DNA of 64,000 nt from Crocinitomicaceae bacterium (GTDB lineage: Bacteria > Bacteroidota > Bacteroidia > Flavobacteriales_D > Crocinitomicaceae), in NCBI GenBank assembly GCA_022447585.1, contig JAKVAR010000108.1, forward strand, positions 169,808-233,807, read 5' to 3'. The stretch's first letter is position 1. Each line of letters starts with the position of its first letter. Shown here in pieces: positions 8,977 through 17,709 of this stretch. Under the pieces are notes generated by a model that searched no databases, was not told the DNA's origin, and worked only from the letters and a program-made list of their open reading frames with translations. Made by a program: the position numbers and the translations under genes.

Positions 8977-9377
8977 AAATAGAACCAGCGAAGATTCAAG
9001 TCCGGTTTTCTGATGTTGATGCTCTAGGCCACGTCAATAATGCTGTTTATTTGAATTATTTTGAATTTGCTAGAATTCATTACTTCAATGCAATGCTTGG
9101 AACTGAATGGGATTGGGATTCTGATGGGTTGATTTTACTTAAAAATGAGGTTCAATATTTAAAGCCTTTACTTTTAAATGATAATCCTGAGGTTAGGGTA
9201 TATGTTACAGCGATTGGAAATAAAAGTTTTACGATGAGTTATGATCTTACCGTTAATGGAATATTGTATTGCAAAGGGAGTTCAGTTCTTGTTGGTTACG
9301 ATAATAAAGAGAAATGTTCCATCGAATTATCTCCCACAATGAGATTAAGTTTAGAGCGTTTAAAAGCGGAACAGTAA
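8973..9377 (+). CDS. Acyl-CoA thioesterase, 4HBT/YbgC type
   Basis: A 134-residue single hot-dog-domain protein. The motif FSDVDALGHVNNAVYLNYFE contains the Asp and the HVNN signature of the 4-hydroxybenzoyl-CoA thioesterase/YbgC family. It hydrolyses short or aromatic acyl-CoA or acyl-ACP; the substrate is not predictable. It starts inside the stop of the dehydratase gene (ATGA overlap), so it is probably the last gene of the glycan transcription unit. Confidence 0.85.
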   Translation: MKIEPAKIQVRFSDVDALGHVNNAVYLNYFEFARIHYFNAMLGTEWDWDSDGLILLKNEVQYLKPLLLNDNPEVRVYVTAIGNKSFTMSYDLTVNGILYCKGSSVLVGYDNKEKCSIELSPTMRLSLERLKAEQ

Positions 9378-9406
9378 TTGGTATTAATTGCCTAAATGAA
9401 ATAATT

Positions 9407-10456
9407 ATGAAATCAATATTGCTTGCCTTTTTAGTTGGACTAATTGGGTTTAATGTGAATGCGCAAATCCCTGAATTAAAAGAGAAAGATTCATGTTATT
9501 TGAAATACGGAGCTGATGGTAAAAGATTGAAAAATCAATATTATGCCGAATGGGAATGTGGTAAATTGGCTGGAGTGATAGATTGCAATGGAAAACTTGA
9601 ATTTGATCAAAGTACGAACACAGTGTTTTTAAGTAACCAAGACATGGTGAATTCGGCAGGGGCAAATAAACCTTTTACAGGAAAGTGTGAAACGTGTCAT
9701 CAAAATGGTACCAGAGAGAGGATTGTGAATTTTGTGAACGGAAAAGAACATGGTGTTGATACAACGTATTATAAAACGGGTTGTCCACAGGTAGTGAGAT
9801 CTCATATCCAAGGAGTAGAATCAGGTCAGTGGCTATATTACTATGATAGTACACAGTATCTTGCTTGGGAGATGAATTATATGCTTGGACAAAAACATGG
9901 AAAGCAGATCTATTTTAAATCAAATGGAGATACTACAAAATGGGAAAATTATAATCAAGGTAGACTTCATGGCGTTAAACGTTCTTACTACATAGGTTCA
10001 AAAATTAAACGTGAAGTAACATATAATAATGGGGTTATGGAAGGTCCGTTTAAGATTTATAATTTGGATGGAGTGGTGATAGAAGAATTAAATTATAAAG
10101 AAGGTAAAAAGGACGAAGAATGTAAGTACTTCTATGATGATGGCAAGCCCTTGAAAAACGAAAACTGGGCAATGGGAGTTAAAAATGGAGAGTTTAAAGT
10201 TTTTTATTATCAAGGAAATATTCTTTCATCAAAAAACTACAAGAAAGGGAAGGAAGAAGGTTGGTTCATAGATTACTATCCAGACTCTAAGACTAAAAGA
10301 AAAATGCTATACAAAAAGGGAGAATTGATTGAAGAACATCGATATGATGAACAAGGTCGAGAAACGTATTCATTTGGTGCGCCGACTGGCGACGAAGCTG
10401 AAGATGATGCGATGCCTACAACAGGGAAGAAAAAAGGGAAAAGGAAAAAACGCTAG
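9407..10456 (+). CDS. Exported MORN-repeat (YwqK-like) protein
   Basis: A 349-residue exported protein with signal peptide MKSILLAFLVGLIGFNVNAQ. The start is the ATG at 9407; an upstream in-frame extension lacks a signal and overlaps the thioesterase gene. The mature region is built of MORN_2/YwqK-like repeats of about 20-25 residues with the recurring pattern xNGxxxGxxxxYY (for example YNNGVMEGPFKIYN and AMGVKNGEFKVFYYQG). The last 20 residues are strongly basic (TTGKKKGKRKKR). Automatic pipelines call such proteins YwqK-family antitoxins, but in Bacteroidota they are mostly envelope proteins of unknown role. No toxin gene lies nearby. Confidence 0.78.
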   Translation: MKSILLAFLVGLIGFNVNAQIPELKEKDSCYLKYGADGKRLKNQYYAEWECGKLAGVIDCNGKLEFDQSTNTVFLSNQDMVNSAGANKPFTGKCETCHQNGTRERIVNFVNGKEHGVDTTYYKTGCPQVVRSHIQGVESGQWLYYYDSTQYLAWEMNYMLGQKHGKQIYFKSNGDTTKWENYNQGRLHGVKRSYYIGSKIKREVTYNNGVMEGPFKIYNLDGVVIEELNYKEGKKDEECKYFYDDGKPLKNENWAMGVKNGEFKVFYYQGNILSSKNYKKGKEEGWFIDYYPDSKTKRKMLYKKGELIEEHRYDEQGRETYSFGAPTGDEAEDDAMPTTGKKKGKRKKR

Positions 10457-10552
10457 TTTTTTATCATCCTTTCTGAAAGAAGGTGGGATAATTTTGATTG
10501 TCTTTTACACTTATTGTCTATATGCGTTAATTTTATAGTTAACGGTAATACT

Positions 10553-10945
10553 ATGATACTGATGAAAAACACTGATTTAAGGGATGGATATAGGTATGAA
10601 GACCTTGAAGAGGGAGTAATTTTCAATCATTACTCTTTTTGTCTTTTGGTGAAAAACATAATGGTAAAATATGGCCACCTAACTGAAGAAATTGCTGAGA
10701 AAAAACTTGCCAATTCTTTTTTGGTAGAAGTGCCAAGATCCAAAGATGATGTAGAATTTTTAGGACATGAACTCGAATTTCATTGGGCTATGATAGCTAC
10801 CTATGGTGAAATGTATTGGAAGAGTGGAGTTCCTAGTGATTTTAACGACTTTAAAGAGGAATACTTAAAATGGGAGTCCCAAATTAGATCAAAGTATAAT
10901 TTGAAAGAGCCATTTGATTACTATGAACTAAAAAATAACTGTTAA
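10553..10945 (+). CDS. Hypothetical protein
   Basis: About 130 residues, no signal peptide or membrane segment. It is a mixed-charge protein with Trp and Tyr clusters (ELEFHWAMIATYGEMYW, KWESQIRSKY). The frame extends to a TTG at 10514, but the ATG at 10553 or 10562 is more plausible, because the upstream residues do not look conserved. I recognise no family. It stands alone, followed by about 220 bases without a gene. Confidence 0.55.
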   Translation: MILMKNTDLRDGYRYEDLEEGVIFNHYSFCLLVKNIMVKYGHLTEEIAEKKLANSFLVEVPRSKDDVEFLGHELEFHWAMIATYGEMYWKSGVPSDFNDFKEEYLKWESQIRSKYNLKEPFDYYELKNNC

Positions 10946-11163
10946 CACGATTAAAAAAGCATTAAAACGATTTTTTCGAAAAACGGTAGTTATTTGTGAC
11001 TTGTGTTAGGAGGTTGTTGGGATATGTATGAACAATTTTATCAAGAGCTGATTTTTTTTGGCCAGATTTCTATATTTCATTTGAATTGCGCTTTATCTTA
11101 GTTTCATCGAATGATTAATTCGAATCTTGTTAGTGCAAAACTGAGTTCATTTTGGAGTCTGTT

Positions 11164-11931
11164 TTAGACATAACCGGCTAGAGAATATGAGATAAAACCA
11201 ATGGTTTCTTTTAAGAGTTTATTCCACATGTTGAAGTTGTCAAGGTTCGGAATAATGTATTGATCCCAAAAGTAGTCACGATTTTTACTCGTATATAAAT
11301 CAGTAGAATATGGTGTGCATTTCATTCCTTCATGCTTAAAACAAGCAAGTGCTCTTTTCATATGAAGTCCTGAAGTGACTAAAATGAATTTGTTGTAATG
11401 TGGATAGGATTGATCTAATATCTTTTTAGTTAGGACAGCATTTTCGTGCGTATTCTTAGAAGTTTCTTCGGTTAGAATATCTTTCTCAGGAACTCCCCAG
11501 GTGCTTAATAGTTCCTTAACTTGCTTGGCTTCGTGTAGTCCACGGTCTGAAATATATCCAGAATCGCCTGAAATTAAGAGTTTTTCTACTTTGCCCGTTT
11601 TGTAAAGTGAAATTGCTTGTATTAGCCGGTCTCCTTGTCGTCTTATGCTTAATCGATCCATTTCGTTATCAAATTCAAACATACCTCCAAGAATAATTGC
11701 TACTTCGTGTTTTTCAATTTTATTTAGTTGAGTTCCATGAATTTCCCATGATCTGCAGAACTCAGAGAATATAAGGGTGTTTGAGAAAAAAATAAAGATT
11801 CCCAACGCGGTCCATTTTGCTCTTCTTGCCCATTTTGCTCTTTTTCCAAAACCAGCATATAAAATGCATAAGCCTAGCCAAAAGAAAGGAGATATTATGA
11901 ACAAAAGAGTTTTTGATAGGATGAAAAACAT
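11164..11931 (-). CDS. YdcF/ElyC/SanA-like membrane protein (DUF218)
   Basis: A 255-residue protein with two N-terminal membrane helices and a DUF218 domain. The domain shows VAIILGGMFEFD at the start, KLLISGDSG, then EAKQVKELLSTWGVPEKDILTEETSKNTHENAVLTKK and FILVTSGLHMKRALACF. The order GG-x-ISGDSG-NTxENA-VTSxxHMxRA is that of the ElyC/YdcF family. ElyC affects peptidoglycan and envelope assembly in enterobacteria; the biochemical activity is not established. The gene stands alone on the minus strand and is divergent from mscS. Confidence 0.85.
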   Translation of the reverse strand: MFFILSKTLLFIISPFFWLGLCILYAGFGKRAKWARRAKWTALGIFIFFSNTLIFSEFCRSWEIHGTQLNKIEKHEVAIILGGMFEFDNEMDRLSIRRQGDRLIQAISLYKTGKVEKLLISGDSGYISDRGLHEAKQVKELLSTWGVPEKDILTEETSKNTHENAVLTKKILDQSYPHYNKFILVTSGLHMKRALACFKHEGMKCTPYSTDLYTSKNRDYFWDQYIIPNLDNFNMWNKLLKETIGFISYSLAGYV

Positions 11932-11997
11932 GAGCTAAAGTAATTGAATTAATAATATTTTTTTGCAGAGAATTGGACAGAACAAGAAAACTTGACT

Positions 11998-12005
11998 TAT
12001 TTTTG
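11998..12005 (+). promoter_or_regulatory. Bacteroidota -7 box (TATTTTTG) upstream of mscS
   Basis: TATTTTTG fits TAnnTTTG exactly. A TTG at 11973-11975 lies 22 bases upstream, within the 17-23 base spacing known for flavobacterial -33/-7 promoters. The mscS ATG follows 30 bases after the box. Confidence 0.5.
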
Positions 12006-12035
12006 GCATAAAATATAACCAATAAATAAAGTAAA

Positions 12036-12866
12036 ATGGACAAAATTGAAGAAATGTTAGGTTTGAAATCTGGAGAATTAACTGGAATTATTGTTCCCAA
12101 TTTAATCAATATTTTAATTGCAGTAGCAATTTTAGTTATTGGTCTCTGGATTACTAAAATGATTGTTAAAAATTTAGATAAGGTCTTGAAAAAGAGAGAG
12201 ATGGATCGCAGTTTAAGAACTTTCTTATCAAGTTTAGCTTCTATTGGATTAAAAGCACTAATCGTTATTACTGCTATTGGACAATTGGGAATTGAAATGA
12301 CATCTTTCGTAGCAATTCTGGGTGCTGCTGGCTTGGCTATAGGTATGGCCTTTTCTGGTACACTTTCAAACTTCGCTGGTGGGGTAATGTTATTAATCTT
12401 CAAACCTTTTAAAGTAGGGGATTTTGTTGCTGTTCAAGGCGAAGAAGGGGTTGTGAGTGAAATATTGATCTTTAATACAATCTTAAAAACGGCAGATAAC
12501 AAAGTGATTATTCTTGCTAATGGAGCTGTTGCAAATGGAACAATTGTAAACTATACGAAAGCAGATAAGCGTAGGGTAGATTGGACATTTGGTATTGGCT
12601 ATGGAGATGATTTGAAAGTTGCCAAAGACCTATTGACAAAGTTTGTAGCTGAAGACTCGAGAGTTCTGCATGAAGATAATAACCTAGTTGCTTTAGGTGA
12701 GTTAGGAGATTCTTCTGTAAATATTACGGTTAGAGCTTGGTGTAAAACTGAAGATTATTGGGGAGTTTTCTTTGATATGAACGAAAGAGTTTATAAAGAG
12801 TTTGAAGCTGCTGGATTAGCTATTCCTTTCCCTCAAATGGACGTGCACATTCAAAAAGAAGCTTAA
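12036..12866 (+). CDS. mscS: Small-conductance mechanosensitive channel MscS
   Basis: A 276-residue protein of typical MscS length. Three membrane helices are visible. The third is the pore helix FVAILGAAGLAIGMAFSGTL followed by SNFAGGVMLLIFKPFKVGDFV, the diagnostic MscS pattern of packed Gly and Ala. A beta domain and a C-terminal alpha/beta domain follow. It opens on membrane tension to release osmolytes. It overlaps the PaaI-type gene by one base (TAATG), so the pair is probably co-transcribed. A long antisense frame inside the gene is a shadow. Confidence 0.95.
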   Translation: MDKIEEMLGLKSGELTGIIVPNLINILIAVAILVIGLWITKMIVKNLDKVLKKREMDRSLRTFLSSLASIGLKALIVITAIGQLGIEMTSFVAILGAAGLAIGMAFSGTLSNFAGGVMLLIFKPFKVGDFVAVQGEEGVVSEILIFNTILKTADNKVIILANGAVANGTIVNYTKADKRRVDWTFGIGYGDDLKVAKDLLTKFVAEDSRVLHEDNNLVALGELGDSSVNITVRAWCKTEDYWGVFFDMNERVYKEFEAAGLAIPFPQMDVHIQKEA

Positions 12867-13312
12867 TGACAGATTTCATAAACCACTCTCTTGCTAAGTC
12901 TTACATGAGGTCCAATAATTTTGGGCCTCTGTTGGAGATGGGTTTTGAAATTTTAGGACCGGGAAGAGTTGTTTATACAATGCCGGTTACAAAACAACAT
13001 TTAGCAACTCCTGTCGCTGCCCATGGTGGTTCTATTAGTGCTTTAATGGATGCAGCGATGGGTGTTTGTGCGTTGTCGCAAGTGCTAAATGATAATATGG
13101 TGGTGTCAACAATTGAGATGAAGATTTCTTTTATAGCTCCAGCATTGCTTAATGATCAACTATCTGCTTCTGCATCAATAGTGAAAGCTGGTAAACGGTT
13201 GTTGTTTGTTGAAGGAAAAATTATAAATCAGGATGGGAAATTGATTTCTTCTGCAACCGGAACCTTTAATTCTTATCCAGCGGAAAAAGCAGGCTTTACT
13301 CAACGCATCTAA
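12866..13312 (+). CDS. PaaI-type acyl-CoA thioesterase
   Basis: A 148-residue hot-dog protein with the PaaI-family signature AAHGGSISALMDAAMGVCA (His-Gly-Gly plus the downstream catalytic Asp) and a strand TIEMKISFIAPAL that forms the dimer sheet. It would hydrolyse acyl-CoA thioesters; the substrate is unknown. The ATG overlaps the mscS stop by one base. It is a different hot-dog subfamily from the YbgC-like protein at about 9.0-9.4 kb. Confidence 0.85.
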   Translation: MTDFINHSLAKSYMRSNNFGPLLEMGFEILGPGRVVYTMPVTKQHLATPVAAHGGSISALMDAAMGVCALSQVLNDNMVVSTIEMKISFIAPALLNDQLSASASIVKAGKRLLFVEGKIINQDGKLISSATGTFNSYPAEKAGFTQRI

Positions 13313-13324
13313 TCATTAAAAAAC

Positions 13325-13332
13325 TATCTTTG
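13325..13332 (+). promoter_or_regulatory. Bacteroidota -7 box (TATCTTTG) abutting tatA
   Basis: TATCTTTG is a perfect TAnnTTTG match and ends four bases before the tatA ATG at 13337. A transcript starting the usual few bases after the box would have almost no leader. No clear TTG is seen at the -33 distance. Confidence 0.5.
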
Positions 13333-13336
13333 CTTC

Positions 13337-13768
13337 ATGCTGTTAATCTTTAATGACATAGCGGGTTCGGAGATTCTTCTCATTTTAGTCTTTGTTCTGA
13401 TATTTTTCGGCTCTAAGAGCATACCTGGTCTTGCTAAAACGATGGGTAGAACTATCCGTCAGATTAAAGATGCTTCAAATGAAATTCAAGGAGAGATAAA
13501 GAAATCTGGAGCAGAAATGAAGAAAGACCTTAATCTTCAAGGTTTGATCAATGAAACAACAGAAGAAATACAAAGACCGCTAGATCAGATGGCTAATGAT
13601 ATTGATACAACAATCAAATATCAACCACATAACACAAGTTCACATGTTAAACCTGTTCAGAAATTAGCTGAAGAATCTAATCAAGCTGAAGAATCGTCAA
13701 TTGAACAGCCAAAGACGGTAGATACTAAGATTGAAGAGAAACCAGATAGGGAGAAAAATAAGAACTAG
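13337..13768 (+). CDS. tatA: Sec-independent translocase protein TatA/TatB-like
   Basis: A 143-residue protein with one N-terminal membrane helix (SEILLILVFVLIFFGSKSIPGLA) directly followed by the amphipathic helix KTMGRTIRQIKDASNEIQGEI. The FFGSKSIPGLAKTMG block is the TatA family signature in Bacteroidota. The tail of about 85 residues is longer than in minimal TatA, hydrophilic and acidic, which makes a TatB-like role possible. It would form part of the twin-arginine pore for folded proteins. No tatC is nearby. It meets the minus-strand glycosyltransferase gene tail-to-tail with a four-base overlap. Confidence 0.88.
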   Translation: MLLIFNDIAGSEILLILVFVLIFFGSKSIPGLAKTMGRTIRQIKDASNEIQGEIKKSGAEMKKDLNLQGLINETTEEIQRPLDQMANDIDTTIKYQPHNTSSHVKPVQKLAEESNQAEESSIEQPKTVDTKIEEKPDREKNKN

Positions 13769-15660
13769 TTCAGCCTGATTTGGCGACCTCGATTACCGTT
13801 TTCATCAATTAAATAACCTATCGGAAGTATTGTGTCATTTTTAGCAAAGGATTCGATTTTTTGACCATTTGGAGGAGTTATAATAATCTTTCCTTCTTTC
13901 TTTCCTTTTTTCCAAATCCCACTGTATGAAATGCCATTTTTATTAGTTAGAACACCAGGCCCATTAAGCGTGTCATTAACCCAAATTCCCTCCATTAAAG
14001 CCCCTTCTTTATATTGATACGTTCCTTTTCCATGACGAACACCGTCTTTATACTCTCCATTATATCCAAGTTCAGGGTGGAATTCAAAACACCAAACAGC
14101 GACTTTAGATTGAATTGGTTTCCCTTGTTTAGTCCTACCTTTTCTAGTACCATATTCTTTAATTAATTGAAATTTCTCTTTCTCTGCTTGCATTGCAGGA
14201 TATAAGTAGAGCCCTGTTTGGTTGAAGCCTAATTGCTCCATAATAACATGAGTGACACCTTCACTTTTATAATAATTGAAAAACTCTTCACGATCTTTAG
14301 TGTATTTGAATCCTGTTGTTTTTGTTTTAGAAGCAGTATACATTAGTGCAGGTTTACGGCAACTGATTACACTATTTTCATCTATGTTCTCTTTACACCA
14401 TTCTCCAATACGAAGGAAGTTACCCCAGTTCTTCGGATGTTCTCTTTCGGATTTAGATTCTAACGCTTGAATCGGTGAAACTTGAAATAAAAGTAAAGCT
14501 GCAATTACAAAAACAGCTTTTTTTGACTCAACAATTGGAGTCTTAAGTTTAAATAACCTTGAAATGCTGAAAAGGAGCCCTAATATGGCAAAAACAAATG
14601 TTAAAGGAACCATGGGTAGGTAGAATCGAATTCCAAACCAGACTTGTGGCCACAGCATTAGTATGCAAAATACTCCAGCAAATAAAAGACCAAAGAAAAC
14701 CCTATATTTTTCCACGGACCATATCCCTATTAATGCAAGAACTATTACAGTAAACCCTAGAATCCAATTTTTAATCGGTGCTTTAATTAATTTACCTGTT
14801 TTTGAGTCTTTGTATTTAACTTTTATAGCCGGAAATAATGCGTTAGGAATTTCTTTAGAAACATATCTAACAAAATTTTCCTTGACCCGTGTTCCCCAAT
14901 CTCCAAAAGCCATTTGAGGTGAAAGTTTGTTGTATGGTTCTGTTCTCAATAATTGAGCCATATATGAGTTTCCTCCCAGTTTTGAACTTCTTATTTGCCA
15001 GGGTAGAAGTGCGATAAAACAGAATGTGAATAGGACTGTAGCTTCTTTCCACTGTTTCATAATAAGAAAAAAGAAAGTAAAAGCTAATAGAACAACAACT
15101 CCTTGCGTTCTGATATAAATAAGTATTACTAAGGAAATTGCCAAGAGAAAAAAATATAAAGATTTCCAGTTGTTTTTCTTTTCCTTCCATAGCATGAATA
15201 GATATATCGTTAACATCAAGAAGAATAGAAAAACAGTTTCAGACATTACAATCGTTGCATATTCCAGTAGATTCCTATTTACTATTGTAAAAGAGGCAAG
15301 GATAATGGAAAGAACATTGTTCTTAGTTAATTTGAAAGTTATATGAAATAATAAGAATGAAGAAAGTAGCAGGAGAATTCCATTGAATATCTTCATAGCT
15401 TCCAATGAATCCATTCCAAGACGAATTAAAATACTCATAATAAATGGGTAGCCTGGAGGAAAATGATTTGCGGCGGGTGCTGAAGGGCTTTGGAAGGCAA
15501 CATAGCCCTCGCCAGAAGCAAGTCCATTCGCTAAGATGTAGTAATTCGCGTTGTCTCCACCAAGAAAAATTTTTGTGTCAAATATCATGGGGTACGCTAA
15601 AAGAAATATGATTAGCAAGATAATAAAGTGAAGAAGAGACTTTAGACTAAGAATTTTCAT
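13765..15660 (-). CDS. GT-C type glycosyltransferase with C-terminal MORN repeats
   Basis: 631 residues. The N-terminal 400 or so contain many membrane helices, with GGDNANYYILANGLASGEG in the first outer loop and HFPPGYPFI after it. This is the ArnT/PMT-like GT-C layout in which an acidic pair in the first loop binds the lipid-phosphate sugar donor. The C-terminal 90 residues are three to four MORN repeats (YNGEYKDGVRHGKGTYQY, GIWVNDTLNGPGVLTNKNG, YSGIWKKGKKEGKI). The membrane part fits a polyprenyl-phosphate-dependent sugar transferase. The MORN tail is unusual for such enzymes. No partner gene is adjacent on its strand. Confidence 0.78.
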   Translation of the reverse strand: MKILSLKSLLHFIILLIIFLLAYPMIFDTKIFLGGDNANYYILANGLASGEGYVAFQSPSAPAANHFPPGYPFIMSILIRLGMDSLEAMKIFNGILLLLSSFLLFHITFKLTKNNVLSIILASFTIVNRNLLEYATIVMSETVFLFFLMLTIYLFMLWKEKKNNWKSLYFFLLAISLVILIYIRTQGVVVLLAFTFFFLIMKQWKEATVLFTFCFIALLPWQIRSSKLGGNSYMAQLLRTEPYNKLSPQMAFGDWGTRVKENFVRYVSKEIPNALFPAIKVKYKDSKTGKLIKAPIKNWILGFTVIVLALIGIWSVEKYRVFFGLLFAGVFCILMLWPQVWFGIRFYLPMVPLTFVFAILGLLFSISRLFKLKTPIVESKKAVFVIAALLLFQVSPIQALESKSEREHPKNWGNFLRIGEWCKENIDENSVISCRKPALMYTASKTKTTGFKYTKDREEFFNYYKSEGVTHVIMEQLGFNQTGLYLYPAMQAEKEKFQLIKEYGTRKGRTKQGKPIQSKVAVWCFEFHPELGYNGEYKDGVRHGKGTYQYKEGALMEGIWVNDTLNGPGVLTNKNGISYSGIWKKGKKEGKIIITPPNGQKIESFAKNDTILPIGYLIDENGNRGRQIRLN

Positions 15661-15816
15661 AGTAATATTGTTATTTCAAGCTAAAATACAATTCGAAAAA
15701 ATAATAGGTTGCATTGAATTGTTTTTTATTTAAATAAATTGAACGTTTTGTTTATTCCTGAGTATTACTTTCAACAAATCATAAAGTCAGGCGCCTGCTT
15801 TTTAAAGAAAAAATTT

Positions 15817-17709
15817 ATGAAGATGAAAAGTATATTATTGATTATTAATGTTTGCATAACAGGCATTTTATTCGGACAAGAACCGCAAACTGTTCATAGT
15901 ATTGTGAAAGAGCGTCAAGAAGCAGAATGGTATGTAACTCAAGCTAGTTTGTGGAAAAAAGAAATTGAAGCTAACCCAAAGAATGCCAATGCTTGGTATA
16001 ATTATTATAGTGCTAATAGACAGTTGAGAAATGTTTCTTTCGGGAATAAAGAAAAGGAAATGGAGTATTCAAAAAATTGTAATCAAATTGTAAAGGATGC
16101 TTATCAGGAAGTTCCAGAGTCATTTGAGGCAAATCATATGAAATGGTGGAATGAAGGTTTTGAAACCGGAGAAATTAAGTTCTTGATGAAGGCGCATGAA
16201 ATTAATCCCAACGATTCAAGGGCATTTGGTGATCTTATTATTCATTATGAAACTTCGCGACAAATAGAAAAAATGAAAGATATCTCAACCAAAATGTTTG
16301 AAGCGAACGAATTGCCAAATGCTATTTTAAACTGGGGATATAATGCATTGTCTGAGCTAGAGCAGGGAGCTGTTGTTTTTACAGGTGGAGATAATGATAC
16401 TTATGCAATGTGGATTGTTCAAAATGCTAAGAACTTTAGAACTGATGTGCGAATAGTGAATACTTATTTAATTGCTTTGGATGACTATAGAAAGAAAATC
16501 ACCGAAGAGTTGGGGATGCCGGAAATTTCTTATAAACCAGAAGAAGGAGGAAAAGAGAAAATGTTAAAAGCATTTTTAAATAATGAGCAAGGGATTCCAA
16601 TCCACATTGCAATATCAGCTATTCGTGAGTTTGAAAAGGCAGATGTTATGGATGATTTATACTTAACTGGTCTTACTTATCAATATAGTAAAGAGAGTAT
16701 CGATAATATAAGTTTAATTCAACGTAATTATGAGAAGAGGTATTTAATTGACTACTTGAAAGAACGTTTCTCTACAAGTATTTCAGATGCTGTAGCTGAT
16801 CGTTTTGAACCACTTTATTTACCTTCCATGCTAAAATTGTATAAGCATTATGCTAAGTCGGAAGAAACCACAAAAATGAATTCTTTGGAAAAGTTAATCA
16901 TCTCAATTAGTGAGAAGTCTGGTCAGCAAAGTGAAGTATATGATGTTCTGGAAAATTGCACGGGTCAAACAATCGATCGTACGTTTTCGACGATGCTTTT
17001 GGATATCAGGTCAATCGAAAAAGAATTGGTTGAGCTTTCCTCAAATATTTTCATTTCAAAGTACGAAGTAACTAATGAAAATTATACTCGGTTTATTAAT
17101 AATGTGCTAAGATCTCGGGAAGTCGACTTGTATAACCAAATCGTTTATGACTCATCTCAATGGTCCAATTTGAATGATATTGGTGATAACGACCCTATGG
17201 TTAATATGTATCATTGGCATCCGGCATATGTTGATTACCCTGTCGTCAATATATCTCATGAAGCAGCAAAGGCATATTGTGCTTGGTTAACGCAACAATA
17301 TAATAAGCAACGCAAGCGCAATTACGAAGAAGTTTTATTTAGGCTTCCTACTGAAGAGGAGTGGATGAAGGCAGCATCTTCAAATCAATCGGATGTTGTT
17401 TATGGTTTGCAAGGTGATAAGCTTCAAAATGAAAAAGGATGCTATTTATCTAATTTGAATCCTGAGAAGGAAAATCAATTGGCAGATGGTGGTTTTTATA
17501 CAGTCAAAGTTGAATCATATTGTGCGAATGATTTAGGGTTGTTTAATACCATCGGAAATGTTGCTGAAATGATTGATATGCCTGGGGTAGCGAAAGGTGG
17601 TTCCTGGTATAACGACCCGAAAGAAGCAAAGATTAAATCTCAATTGAGATACAAAGGACCTGATCCAGGGATTGGTTTTAGAGTAGTCATGGAAGTTGTA
17701 AAAAAATAA
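15817..17709 (+). CDS. Exported SUMF1/FGE-sulfatase domain protein with N-terminal helical region
   Basis: About 631 residues from the ATG at 15817; an upstream TTG extension lacks a signal peptide. A signal peptide (MKMKSILLIINVCITGILFG) is followed by TPR-like helices to about residue 180. A block VVFTGGDNDTYAMW at about 183-196 resembles the soluble part of Bacteroidota DUF2723 proteins. The C-terminal 200 residues form a formylglycine-generating-enzyme-like fold: ISKYEVTNENYTRFI, RLPTEEEWMKAA, GNVAEMID, AKGGSWYNDP and GFRVVME. Most such bacterial proteins are not true sulfatase activators. It is followed directly by an ECF sigma factor and an anti-sigma-like gene. Confidence 0.8.
   Translation: MKMKSILLIINVCITGILFGQEPQTVHSIVKERQEAEWYVTQASLWKKEIEANPKNANAWYNYYSANRQLRNVSFGNKEKEMEYSKNCNQIVKDAYQEVPESFEANHMKWWNEGFETGEIKFLMKAHEINPNDSRAFGDLIIHYETSRQIEKMKDISTKMFEANELPNAILNWGYNALSELEQGAVVFTGGDNDTYAMWIVQNAKNFRTDVRIVNTYLIALDDYRKKITEELGMPEISYKPEEGGKEKMLKAFLNNEQGIPIHIAISAIREFEKADVMDDLYLTGLTYQYSKESIDNISLIQRNYEKRYLIDYLKERFSTSISDAVADRFEPLYLPSMLKLYKHYAKSEETTKMNSLEKLIISISEKSGQQSEVYDVLENCTGQTIDRTFSTMLLDIRSIEKELVELSSNIFISKYEVTNENYTRFINNVLRSREVDLYNQIVYDSSQWSNLNDIGDNDPMVNMYHWHPAYVDYPVVNISHEAAKAYCAWLTQQYNKQRKRNYEEVLFRLPTEEEWMKAASSNQSDVVYGLQGDKLQNEKGCYLSNLNPEKENQLADGGFYTVKVESYCANDLGLFNTIGNVAEMIDMPGVAKGGSWYNDPKEAKIKSQLRYKGPDPGIGFRVVMEVVKK

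Noticed and set aside
9689..9703. CxxCH motif (CETCH) in the exported MORN protein, as in c-type haem sites
   Set aside because: It lies inside a MORN-type repeat where CE-x-C/Y-x-x-NG is a common pattern, and no other haem ligand or cytochrome feature is present.
9407..10456. YwqK-family antitoxin label for the MORN protein
   Set aside because: It has a signal peptide and no neighbouring toxin gene; the label comes from repeat similarity only.
11762..12403. 213-codon minus-strand frame across mscS and the YdcF-like gene
   Set aside because: It is antisense to two confident genes, has a low-complexity Lys/Ile/Ser-rich translation and matches no family.
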